The notes below the pieces were generated by a model, which was not told the origin of the DNA, did not search any database, and saw only the letters and a list, made by a program, of their open reading frames with translations. A program made the position numbers and the translations under genes. DNA of 64,000 nucleotides from Oscarella lobularis (taxonomy: Eukaryota > Porifera > Homoscleromorpha > Homosclerophorida > Oscarellidae): assembly GCF_947507565.1 (NCBI RefSeq), contig NC_089194.1, positions 868,001 to 932,000 on the forward strand, read 5' to 3'. This document shows, in pieces, positions 12,530 through 23,606 of the stretch. How positions within the stretch are numbered: position 1 is the stretch's first letter; each line of letters starts with the position of its first letter.

Positions 12530-15500
12530 TTAATTAATTGAAAATGGATGCAATATTCATGCAGAGGGCAACGTAAGTAAAACTGTCATTGGGGTTGTTA
12601 CTAATGAGATGCTTGTAGTATGGTGAAGCATTGGCATATGCGAGTATGCAAGGTCATTTGGGAATTGTTAAACGACTCATTCAATTGGGATTGGATGTCA
12701 GTCATAAACCTGAATGGGTATTCAATTTAACGTTTAAGTCATGGCCTCATCCTCAAATTTGAGCGCCAGTTTTGATGAATAGAGTAGAACAGCATTGTTG
12801 CTGTGGTGATTACTTCCCGTATGTTAGACTGTGTCAAACAAAGTGAAGTATTATGGGCGGAAAAATCAAAATAAAATGGCTGTGGCTGTGGCTTCTCTCC
12901 AAGGAACCAGACAATATTTCAATGCAACCATTTTTAGGGGAGCAACACTTCCATTCATTGGGCATGTCGGTGGAATCAAGTTGAAGTTGTAGAATATTTG
13001 GTTTCAGTTGGGGCAGATATTGAAGCTGTCAATTTGGTATTGATTTATTAGAAATCTATAATTATAACAAAGTTCATTGATAGGACGGAAGAACGCCGTT
13101 TTTGGAAGCAATTTACTGGGGAAATGAAAGAGTGATGTATATTCTAATTGTAAAGGGATGCAATATTTATGCAAAGGACAAGGTGAGATACTACGAAAGA
13201 CAGTTTAGCTTCTAATCTTTGATTGATATAGAAAAATAGAGGAGCCATTCAAATTGCTGGAGTACGCGTTTCACTGAAAGAACAACTCGTGAATATTTTC
13301 AGCGAACGAGAGGAAAGCATAGATGAGATTTTGTGACGTATTGATATGAGTTTTCCTTAGTCAGCTTCTTCTACAGATAAAACAATTAGAGCGGATAAAG
13401 AGGAGGAAACATTTGCCCAACGTGAGGTAAATCTAGGCATACGTCCTCATAGAATCAAACATTAAAATTATTACGTTGCACTCGTACGCAATCGAGAGGT
13501 AGAGGAATTGATTAAATTTATTCGATGTCTTGGGGAGTGTCAAAGTGTGGGATATAGATAGAAGAAAGACATTATATCGTTGTGCACGTCTAAAACGGAC
13601 TTACAAACCAATTGATTGTCTTGAAACAGCAGTGGAGATTGTTGATCAATGAATTTGTTAGCAGATAAATAGATCAGAAATGTGACCTAACGAAAAAATG
13701 ATATTCTAGTGTTCACACAGTTAAGGAACATTGTCAAAGGTGCTGCTTATTCAGAGTCTAATAAGAATGATCGTTTTCTAGGCAGAAAAGACGTCTTTGA
13801 GAGAAGACTTAAAGTGCCATCTTCCTCCACCCATCTTGCACTTGGAAAAGAGGAGTCAAGACGCGTCTCAACAGGTCAGTTCAATTATGATATTTAATCT
13901 GAATTAATGTTTATATTTTATTAGCGTGTTTGTGAGCAGCAACGTCTCCTTGATAAGGCGGAAGAAGAGAGAAATATTGCCTGGGCGGAGAAAGAAAGTC
14001 TCGCAGAGGTATATAGCTGTACTAAAGTGAATTATTTTATGCATTTCTTTAGCTCGTACAAGAGCTGCAACGTCGCTTTGATAAGTCTGAAAAAGAGAAG
14101 AACACTGCCTGTACGGAGAAGGAAAGTCTCGCCGAAGATCTCCGCTCGTCTCAACAGGTAAATAGCTGTGCTAAAGTCGTAGACACTGACAGTGTATTAT
14201 TTTGTGTATTTTATTAGCTCGTACAAGAGCTGGAACGTCGCCTAGAAAAGGAGAGAGCTTCTGCTCGAAGAAAAGAGAGAAATCTCACTGAAAATCTTCA
14301 CTCGTCTCAACAGGTTAGTTAATGGGTTTAATGTTAATAATAAAGAGTCTTTTGCGCTACATTTCGTTAGCTCGTTAGAGATCTGCAAAGAGAAAGAGAC
14401 ATAACATTTTCAGAACACGAAGAAAAAATGAGAGAAGTTCAAAAGGCGAGTGAGTACCTCCGTGAGCGATCTGCTCGAGCAGAAACGGATATCAGTAAGA
14501 GAAAGAAGGGTAGTACGACTCATGGACTATGATCCCTTAATTATTAGGAATAATGTCTGAACGTTGTGCTCAACTGGAGGAGGAACGCGACGAGGCAAGA
14601 CTCGTTGCCCAAGAAGCGCAACGAAATTTAAGCAAATACGAAAATGTACGTCTAATTTCGTCGACCGACGTCGAAGTGAGTGACGTCAAACTCGGCGGAG
14701 GATCGTACGGAGGTAAGTGGAACGATCTCAGATTTGACTAATAGTTTATTTTCATTATCAGACGTTCGTGTGGGCCGTTGGCGCGGGTGCAATGTCGCCG
14801 TCAAAACGTTCTACGAGTTTCTTCGCGTCGACGTTTATCTTCGTCGATTGGAACAAGAAATCTCAATCTGCAGTCAAGTTCATCATCCCAACGTCGTCTC
14901 TTTGCTCGGCGTCATCACTCACGACGACATTCCACTGAGAATCATATCAGAGCTTCTCGAAGCATCTCTCTTTGATATCATCGCCGCCGCTAACAAACGT
15001 TTATCTCTGAGAGAACAAGTCGACGTCGCAATTGGCTGTTCGTCTGGAATCTGTTATCTCCACGGTCTCGACATTCTTCACGGGGACATTCGATCGACGA
15101 ATGTCGTCGTCACGTCAGTAATGGAAGCGAAAGTCTGCGATTTGGGAGCGGCTCGTTTTTCTGAAGTCTCCAGTCTTTCGTCTGGGCCGATGAGTCCTGA
15201 TTACGTCGCTCCGGAAAGGCTCGAACCGGGTCAGCACAATACGAGAATGGCAGACGTCTATAGTCTCGGCGTGACGTTCATTGAATTGATGACGGGAGAG
15301 AAACCAGCGACAACAAAACGAATGGCTCAAGGAACAAGTGTACGTCATCGTATCATTAAGCGCCTCGGTCTGCAGATGATTGATACTGATCGTTCAAAGA
15401 GGCCTTCAGCTGGGGAATGTTTGGCCAGATTGGAAGTCATCCAGGAATCTGACGAGGATTACAAGAGTTGCCCAGCGAAAAGAATGGTCAAAGGTAAGAT

Positions 15501-15546
15501 GCATGGGGGAGAGAAAGTGGAGCTAGTGGGTGAGCCACGGAACTAA
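12530..15546 (+). CDS. Array unit 1: ankyrin / coiled-coil / TKL-like kinase, 5' truncated
   Basis: Starts inside an ankyrin exon fused to foreign sequence, so the native start is missing. Ankyrin exons: to 12572, 12618-12717 (YGEALAYASMQGHLGIVKRL), 12938-13036 (GSNTSIHWACRW...VSVGADIEAVN), 13084-13182. Coiled-coil exons, all phase 0: 13925-14008, 14053-14157, 14218-14313, then 14371-14494 and 14548-14712. Kinase exon 14762-15546: LGGGSYGDVRVGRWRGCNVA (glycine loop), VAVK lysine, conserved Glu in LEQEISICSQ, HGDIRSTN catalytic loop, DLG, APERLEPG, and a TKL-like C-lobe (SLGVTFIELMTGEKP). HRD is changed to HGD and DFG to DLG, but Asp and Asn of the catalytic loop remain, so activity is plausible. 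The ORF ends ...VELVGEPRN at 15546. Substrate unknown. Without its own promoter and N-terminus, expression of unit 1 is doubtful. Confidence 0.7.
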
Positions 15547-15688
15547 GTGCAGGATGTCCTTGACCCAGTACTATGTTATCATTCTTTGTTTGTTTGAACG
15601 TTTTTGATTTTCTGTTTGTTTTCATTGGATGTTTTTATTAGTCATTTTTCTCTTATACGGGCGGTAGCTACTGTTCATATTAACTGGT

Positions 15689-17721
15689 ATGTCCTTTTTG
15701 ACCAAGAGACTTCGTTTTACGAGTGAACTAAGGTATTTGAATCTCGTGGACAGCAAGAATAGTCAATTGGTAGAGCAAGAACCTCAAGGAACATTCTCGG
15801 GGCCCCGCAGGAGGTCTCCAGCACGTCTTGGCGGTCTCTCGGACGTGGATCAGCTAAACGATTTAATGCAACGACACGAAATGGACACAGCGAATGCACC
15901 TAACGTAGAAGAAGCCGAAACGAAAGGTAAAACAGCACAAAAACTCCAAAAACTAGCAACACAGCGGCGCAAAAAATTTACGCTGTCTCCTTTAGGCGAC
16001 GCAAATTCGCCGAGCAAACGCGCACGACGTCAAGGCGTCGTAACGCGACCCAAATTCGCGTGCCTAGGCGAACGCGAAGCGGCGGCACTCCCGCGCGACG
16101 AACATCGAACGCTTCGCACGAACGCGCACCCGTGCGCATATTCGTCAAACGCAAAAATCCTCGTCGACGTTCATCCGAACGGCGGCGCAAAAATCCTCCA
16201 CGTCTACTACGACAATTTATCGCCGAACGAAATGGAATCGACAACCGACGAATTCTTTCGAATTCTCTTCGCCGAAAAATCGTCGAAATTCGCTAATTTA
16301 CGTAATGGGCGTGGTTCACAACGCTTCGACTCACGTTCCCGAACCCATATCCTATTTTCGCAACGCCCACGCAGAAGTCAACGTCCGCGTTCAAAGTATG
16401 ACGTGGAAAACGCTCGTCGAATCGAAACGCATGCGAGAGTTCGCGGCGGTCGTCAAGGAAACGTACGCAGCGGGGGCGTGCTAAACGAGTTCAGGTTTAG
16501 TCTCATCGGGGAAAGTGAGCGAAGAGATGGGCGGTTATTTTCGTGACGTCATAATAGTCGTCATTAGATTGTTGGAAGCGATTCCTTTTTTGAGACGCGT
16601 TCTCCCTTGGGGGCCCCTCTTAGCGAGCTTAATTAAGTTGGATCGTCCTGAGGAGAGTGATGTGGGCCAGACCTTGGGAACAAATGTTTCCGCCTTGGAG
16701 CGAGGAATCGTCGAAGAAACGAGGACGGTTTGTTCTATAATGAGTGTAATGATTTTATTCTTTATCTATTTTCGGTTTTCTTGTTGTCTTAGGATTGGGA
16801 GAAATGAAGTGCAGAGTCTGAGTTGGCGTACGCGCGCGTCTCAGCCGCGCGAAACCTTGTTCGAGGACCGGACGCCTTAATTGTGGAACACGGACCGGAA
16901 CGATGCACGACGGCGGTCGTCGGTTTATTGAAAGATATGCGGAAAAGGTGAAATAATTTAATAATGATTTTTTCAATTTTTTAATCGAGGTTTAGGCTCT
17001 TCATCAATCAGACTGCTGTAAGCTCTGTTATGGGCTTAGTCCTTGCTAAAGAACGTCAAAGTGAAAGACGACTCGTCGTCCAACCTTCTCCAATATGTTG
17101 TATCCGTAAACGTGGGAAAATAGGATAAGGTAATTGTACTGATCATTTCAATGTTTAGGTTATTTATTCTATTTTAATTAAGGATGCCGGGACTTTGGCG
17201 GCGAGATGTCCACTTCCGGATCAAGGTTGCGTCGTCGCTGCGTCAAACGTAAGTTTTAAGGAAATGGAAGGTGATATCAATAACATTAACACGCAACTTG
17301 AAGGTAAATAAATAAATAAATAGATACATTCTCTGTACACGTGACTTTAATTTTTTTATTTTGGATGTAGAAAAGAAGTCAACTGAAGTCTTTCTCACTT
17401 CGCCACCCCTTCAAATCCACAATGGAAGAATTCTTTGGCTGGGCACGCAAAACGATTCGAAACCACTTTGACGTTCTCTCCGATTGCAGATCGTTGTCAA
17501 GGGAATTTTCGAGGAGAAGAGAGGGACGCTGAAGAAATTGAAGAAGAGTAGCTTGGAAAGGGTGAACGTGAAGAAATTGTCGTGGTCTTCGGCTCTGAAG
17601 AAGATGCTGACGAGTCGGGGAGTAAAGATACGACGATCTACGGACGATTTTCAAAAGGTTCGCGATACTACGGATTATGAGAAATTAGTGAGCGTACTCA
17701 CCGGATCCGGATTCGACGTAG
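15689..17721 (+). pseudogene. Array unit 1: RSBN1/KDM9-like domain joined to formin FH2 tail, broken
   Basis: Begins at ATG 15689 (MSFLTKRLRFTSELRYLN), 142 nt after the kinase stop. The long exon encodes an RSBN1-type segment (VDVHPNGGAKILHVYYDNLS) but a one-base insertion near 16300 (GCTAATTTAC where unit 3 has GCCGATTAC) shifts the frame before VMGVVHNAS. A TTAA duplication occurs at about 16630. In the next exon (16792-16880) the HADHVGHG motif is deleted and a stop follows EDRTP. FH2 exons (17003-17721) have lost the IGNHMNAGN segment and part of the last exon. Compared with unit 3, this copy cannot encode the full product. Confidence 0.7.
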
Positions 17722-17887
17722 TGAGGTGCATGTTCAAAATTGATATTATTGTTTTATTGCTTTTGAGTATTTGGCTCAATCTATCTCTCTCCTCAAATTT
17801 CTACTGTAAGACAACGACGTTGTACGGGACTTGGTTTCACTGCGCAACCTCCAAGTCCTTCGTTCTGTCAGTTGGAATTCTCTCACA

Positions 17888-20800
17888 ATGGCGAATAGCG
17901 TTGACGGTTGTTCTTATTCCTTTTGCTGCTCGACTATTCTAACGATTACGGGTGTTTCTACTAGCCTTTCTTTCGGCTGTCGAAGAAGGAGATAAAGAAA
18001 CCGTGTCTTCATATATTCGACGTTATCCGGAAAAGTGGAAGACAGCGAAAGGGGAGGTGCGACGAGTAGTGTCGAATCAGAAAGTCAAAAGTTCGATTCT
18101 CTCACGAGCGGCGTATTTAGTTTGATGGAGAAACTTGCCTTCATTTGGCACGTGACGAAGAAATGGCAAGATATTTGATTTCAGCTGGAGCAGACAAGGA
18201 AGCTTGTGCTTCGGTATTGATTTATTAGCAATCACTACTAATCATGACCAAATGATTGATAGTTCAATAACATGACGCCCTTTCATTCAGCCGCTCAGAA
18301 TGGAAATAGAGAAGTGATGGACGTTTTAATTGAAAATGGATGCAATATTCATGCAGAGGGCAACGTAAGTAAAACTGTCATTGGGGTTGTTACTAATGAG
18401 ATGCTTGTAGTATGGTGAAGCATTGGCATATGCGAGTATGCATGGTCATTTGGGAATTGTTGAACGACTCATTGGATTGGGATTGGATGTCAATCATAAA
18501 TCTGAAGGGGTATTCAATTTAATTAACGTTTAAGTCATGGCCACATCCACAAATATGAGCGCCAGTTTAGATGAATAGAGTAGAACAGCATTGTTGCTAT
18601 GGTGATTACTTCCCGGATGTTTGAGTGTGTAATGTGGGCGGGAAAATCAAAATAAAATGGCTGTGACTGTGGCTTCTATCCAAAGAACCGGGCATTATTT
18701 CAATACAACCATTTTTAGGGGAGCAACACTTCCCTTCATTGGGCATGTTCGGGGAATGAACTTAAAATGGCAGAATATTTGCTTTCAGTTGGGGCAGACA
18801 TTGAATCTGTCAATGACGTATTGATTTATTAGCAATCTATTATTATAACGAAGTTCATTCACAGGCGGGAAGAACGCCGTTTTTGGAAGCCATTTACTGG
18901 GGAAATGAAAGATTGATGAATATTCTAATTGTAAAGGGATGCAATATTTATGCGAAGGACAAAGTGAGATACTACGAAGGACAGTTTAGCTTCTAATCTT
19001 TGAGCGATGTAGAAAAAGAGAGGAGCCATTCAAATTGCAGATTCTAAACATTACATTAAAATGAAAGAAAAACTCATGAATATTTTCAGCAGCAAACGAG
19101 AGGAGAGCATAGATGACATTTTGTGACGTATTGATATGAGTTTTCCATAGGCAGCTTCTTCTACAGATAAAGCAATTAGAGCGGATAAAAAGGAGGAACC
19201 ATTTCCACAACATGAGGTAAATCTAGGCACACCTCCTCATAGAATTAAACATTAAAATTATTACGTTGCACTCGTACGCAATTGAGAGGTAGAGGAGTTG
19301 ATTGAATTTATTCAATGTCTTGGGAAGTGTCAAAGTGTGGGATATAGATAGAAGAAAGACTTTATCGATTTGTGCACGTCAAAAACGGATTCACAAACCA
19401 ATTGATTGTCTCGAAACATAAGTGAAGATTGTTGATCAATGAATTGTTAGCAGATAAATAGATCAGAAATGTGACCTAACAAAAAAATGACATTCTGGTA
19501 TTAACACAGTTAGGAAACATTGTCAAGGTGCTCTGCTTATTCAAAGTCTAATAAGAATGATCGTCTTCTAGGCAGAAAAGACGAATTTGAGAGAAGATTT
19601 AAAGTCCCCTCTTCCTCCACCCATCTTGCACTTGGAGAAGAGGACTCAAGACGCGTCTGAACAGGTCAGTACAATGATATTTAATCTGAAATATTGTTTA
19701 CTATTTATTAGCGTATTGGTGAGCTGAAACGTCGCCTTGATAAGGCGGAAGAAGAGAGAAATGTTACCTGTGCGGAGAAAGAAAGTCTCGCCGATGATCT
19801 CCGCTCGTCTCAAGAGGTTAATAGCTTTGCTAAAGTGTTAGACAGTGAATTTTTTTGTGTATTTCTTTAGCTCATACAAGAGCTGCAACGTCGCCTGGAA
19901 GAGGAGAGAGCTTCTTCTCAAAGAAAAGAGAGGAATCACACTGAAAATCTTCACTCATGTCAACAGGTTAGTTATTTGGATTAAGTTTAATACTAAAGAG
20001 TCTTTACGCTACATTTCGTTAGCTCGTTCGTGATCTGCAAAAAGAAAAAGACAGAACTTTTTCGGAACACGAAAAGAAAATGAGGGAAGTTCAAAAGGCG
20101 AGTCAGTATCTCCGTGAAGAAACGGATATCAGTAAGAGATAGAAGGGTAGTACCACTCATGGACTATGATCCCTTATTTATTAGGAAGAATGTCTGAACG
20201 TTGTGCTCAACTGGAGGAGGAACGCGACGAGGCAAGACTCGTTGCCCAAGAAGCGCAACGAAATTTAAACAAATACGAAAATGTACGTCTAATTTCGTCG
20301 ACCGACGTCGAAGTGAGTGACGTCAAACTCGGCGGAGGATCGTACGGAGGTAAGTGGAACGATCTCCAATTTCACTAATAGTTTATTTTCATTATAAGAC
20401 GTTCGTGTGGGCCGTTGGCGCGGGTGCAACGTCGCCGTAAAAACTTTTTACGAGTTTCTTCGCGTCGACGTTTATCTTCGTCGATTGGAGCAAGAAATCT
20501 CAATCTGCAGTCAAGTTCATCATCCCAACGTCGTCTCTTTGCTCGGCGTCATCACTCAAGACGACATTCCACTGAGAATCATATCAGAGCTTCTCGAAGC
20601 ATCTCTATCTGATATCATCGTCGCCGCTAACAAACGTTTATCTCTGAGAGAACAAGTCGACGTCGCAATGGGCTGTTCGTCTGGAATCGGTTATCTCCAC
20701 GGTCTCGACATTCTTCACGGGGACATTCGATCGACGAATGTCGTCGTCACGTCAGTAATGGAAGCGAAAATATGCGATTTGGGAGCCGCTCGTTTTTCCG

Positions 20801-21183
20801 AAGTCTTCAGTCTTTCGTCTGGGCCGATGAGTCCTGATTACGTCGCTCCGGAAAGGCTCGAACCGGGTCAGCACAACACGAGAATGGCTGACGTCTATAG
20901 TCTCGGCGTGACGTTCATCGAATTGATGACGGGAGAGCAACCAGCGCCAAGAAAGAGAATGGCTCAAGGAACAAGTGTGCGTCATCGTATCATCAAGCGC
21001 CTTTGTCTGCAGATGATTGATACCGATCGTTCAAAGAGGCCTTCAGCTGGAGACTGCTTGGCCAGATTGGAAGGTATTCAAAAGTCTGACGAGGAATACA
21101 AGAGTTGCCCAGCGAAAAGAATGGTCAAAGGTAAGATGCATGGGGGAGAGAAAGTGGAGCTAGTGGGTGAGCCATGGAACTAA
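17888..21183 (+). CDS. Array unit 2: complete ankyrin / coiled-coil / TKL-like kinase gene
   Basis: A 19 nt first exon (17888-17906, MANSVD) splices in phase 1 to an ankyrin cap (AFLSAVEEGDKETVSSYIRR). Phase-0 ankyrin exons follow: 18121-18213 (DGETCLHLARDEEMARYLIS), 18263-18364, 18411-18509, 18718-18817, 18865-18963. An exon at 19012 ends in TGA after REESIDDIL (see the finding on the conserved stop). Coiled-coil exons: about 19573-19662, 19714-19816 (RIGELKRRLDKAEEERNV...), 19871-19966, 20023-20137, 20186-20350. Kinase exon 20399-21183 keeps the glycine loop, VAVK, LEQEIS Glu, HGDIRSTN, DLGAARF and APERLEP. Residues needed for nucleotide binding and catalysis are present apart from HRD-to-HGD and DFG-to-DLG. 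No signal peptide or membrane segment: a cytoplasmic Ser/Thr or dual kinase is inferred. To connect both halves, the TGA exon must be skipped; otherwise an ankyrin-only product results. Confidence 0.75.
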
Positions 21184-21318
21184 GTACAGGATGTCCTTGA
21201 CCCAATAGTATTTGATAATTCGTTGTTGGTTTGAACATTTTTGATTTTCTGTTTGTTTTCATTGGATGTTTTTATTAGTCATTTTTCTCTTATACGGGCG
21301 GTAATGTAACTGTTGTGT

Positions 21319-23442
21319 CCTTTTTGACCAAGAGACTTAGTTTTACGAGTGAACTTAGGTATTTGAGCCTCGAGGACAAGAAGAATAGTCATTTGGAAGT
21401 TCAAGGAATTCTGTCGGGGGCCCCGCAGGAGGTCTCGAGCACGTCTTGGCGGTCTTTCGGAAGTGGATCAGCCTAACGATTTCATCCAGCGGCACGAAAT
21501 GGACACAACGAATGTACCTAACGTAGAAGAAGCCGAAGCGAAAGGTAAAACAGCAGAAAAACCTCCATAACTAGCAACACAGCTGCGCAAAAAAAATTAC
21601 GCAGTCTCCTTTAGGCGACGCAAGTTTGCCAAGAGAACGCGCACGACGTCAGGGCGTCGTAACACGACCCAAACTCGCGTACTGGAGGCGAACGCGAAGC
21701 GGCGGCACTCTCGCGCGACGAACATCGAACTGTCGCACGAACGCGCACCCGTGCGCAGATTCGTCAAACGCAAAGATTCTCGTCGGCGTTCATCCGAACG
21801 GCGGCGCAAAAATCCTTCATGTCTACTACGACGATTTATCGCCGGACGAAATCGAATCGACATCTGTCGAATTCTCTTCGCCGAAAAATCGTCAAAATTC
21901 GCCGATTAGTTACGTTCTCATATCCTATTTTCGCCACGCCCACGCGGACGTCAACATCCGCGTTGAAAGTATGACGTCGAAAACGTTCGTCGAGGAAGCG
22001 TACGCGGCGGAACGGCGCGCTTAACAAGTTCAGTCTCATTGGGAAAGTCAGCGAAAAGATGGGCGGCTATTTTCCTGACGTCACTATGATGTTGGAAGCG
22101 AGTCCTTTTTTTTGAGACGCGTTCTCCCTTGGGGGTCCCTTAGCGCGCTTAAGTTGGAGCGTCATGAGGAGAGTGACGATGGACCTATTATGTGGGCAAG
22201 ACCTGGGGAGGAAATGTTGTCGCCTGGGAGCGAGGAATCGTCGAAGAAACGAGTAATGATTTTAGTATTTATCTATTTTGATTTTCTTAGGGTTGGGAGA
22301 AATGAAGTGCAGAGTGTGAGTTGGCGTCCGCGCGCGTCTCAGCTGCGCGAAATCTTGTTCGAAGATCGGACGCCTTCTCACGCCGATCACGTGGGACACG
22401 GACAGGAACGATGCACAACGGCGATCGTCGCTTTATTGGTTAAAACCAATAAATATGGAAGAGGTGAAATAATTTTTTGGAATTATTGAGATGTCAGGCT
22501 CTTCATAATTCGACTACAGTGAGCTCTGTTATGAGCTTGCTTAGTCCTTGCCATAGGTATCTATATGAATGCTGGGGAATGGCCGAAGAGTTTGGATATT
22601 CCACCCAAGCTAAAGAACGTCAAAACGAAAGACAACTTGTCCAATCTTCTCCAATACGTTGTATCCGTGTACGTGAGAAAATATGATAAGGTAATAGCTC
22701 TTGATGATTTTTCAATGTTTATGTCATTAATTCAATTTTAATTACTTAGTGATACCGGGACTTCAGCAGCGAGATGTCCACTTCCGGATCCAGCTGACGT
22801 CGTCGCTACGTCCAACGTGAATTTCGGGGAAATGGAAGGCGATATCAATAACATTAACAAGCAACTCGAAGGTTAATAAATAAATAAATATAGTCTCTGT
22901 ACACGTGACTTCAATTTTATTTCGTTTTAGTTGTAGAAAAGAAGGCAACTGAAGACTTTCTCACTTCGCCACCTGATCTCCTCCAACCCTTCAAATCCAC
23001 AATGGAAGGATTGCTTGGCTGGGCGCGCAAAACAATTCAAGACCAATTTGACTTTCTCTCCGATTGCAGGCGTCGTTTTGCAGCTCTCGTCGACTACTAC
23101 TGTTACCGTGGCAACGGCGGCGTCGTTTCTCCTTCGGAATTCTTCGGACTTTGGACGGAAATGTGCAGCGATTTCAAAGAGGCGTGGAAAGTCGAACAGC
23201 AGATCGTTGCCAAGAGAATTTACGAGGAGAAGAGAGGAACGTTGAAGAAATTGAAGAAGAGTAGCTTGGAAAGGGTGAACGTGAAGAAATCGTCGTCGTC
23301 TTCGGCTCTGAAGAAGATGCTGACGAGTCGGGGACCGTTTTCAATCAAGAAACGACGATCTACGGACGATTTTCAAAAGGTTCGCCATACTACGGATTAT
23401 GAGAAATTAGTGAGCGTACTGACGGATCCGGATTCGACGTAG
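21319..23442 (+). pseudogene. Array unit 2: RSBN1/KDM9-like domain and FH2 tail, decayed in its first half
   Basis: The opening ATG seen in units 1 and 3 is GTG here (TTGTGTCC). The RSBN1-like exon keeps VHPNGGAKILHVYYDDLSPD but has a deletion removing the YVMGVVHNASTHVPE stretch (about 21875-21915) with frame change. The next exon keeps PRASQLREILFEDRTP then HADHVGHGQERCTTA. The first FH2 exon (22497-22689) has indels in the IGNHMNAGN stretch. The last FH2 exon (about 22936-23442) is the best preserved of the array: DYYCYRGNGGVVSPSEFFGL, WTEMCSDFKEAWKVEQQIVA, then a basic tail, ending at TAG. The sequence resembles the FMN1/FMN2 class of formins. Overall a partial pseudogene. Confidence 0.65.
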
Positions 23443-23606
23443 TGAGGTGCATGTACAAAATTGATATTATTATTTTATCGGTTTTGAGTATTTGGCTCAA
23501 TCTATCTCTCTCTATACATGGTCACTATGACAACGACATTGTACGGGACTTGGTTTCACTGCGCATCCTCCGAGTCCTTCGTTCTCTCAGCTGGAATTCT
23601 CTCACA

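Noticed and set aside
13314-13365. 28 nt ultra-short intron between the TGA exon and the next exon of the kinase genes
   Set aside because: GT/AG ends exist in all units, but the join gives the wrong phase for the following coiled-coil exons; exon skipping explains the frame better.
16060-16296. Arginine-rich open frames in the RSBN1-like exons of all units
   Set aside because: Out of frame with the RSBN1-type sequence; the high Arg content follows from CG-rich codons read in another frame.
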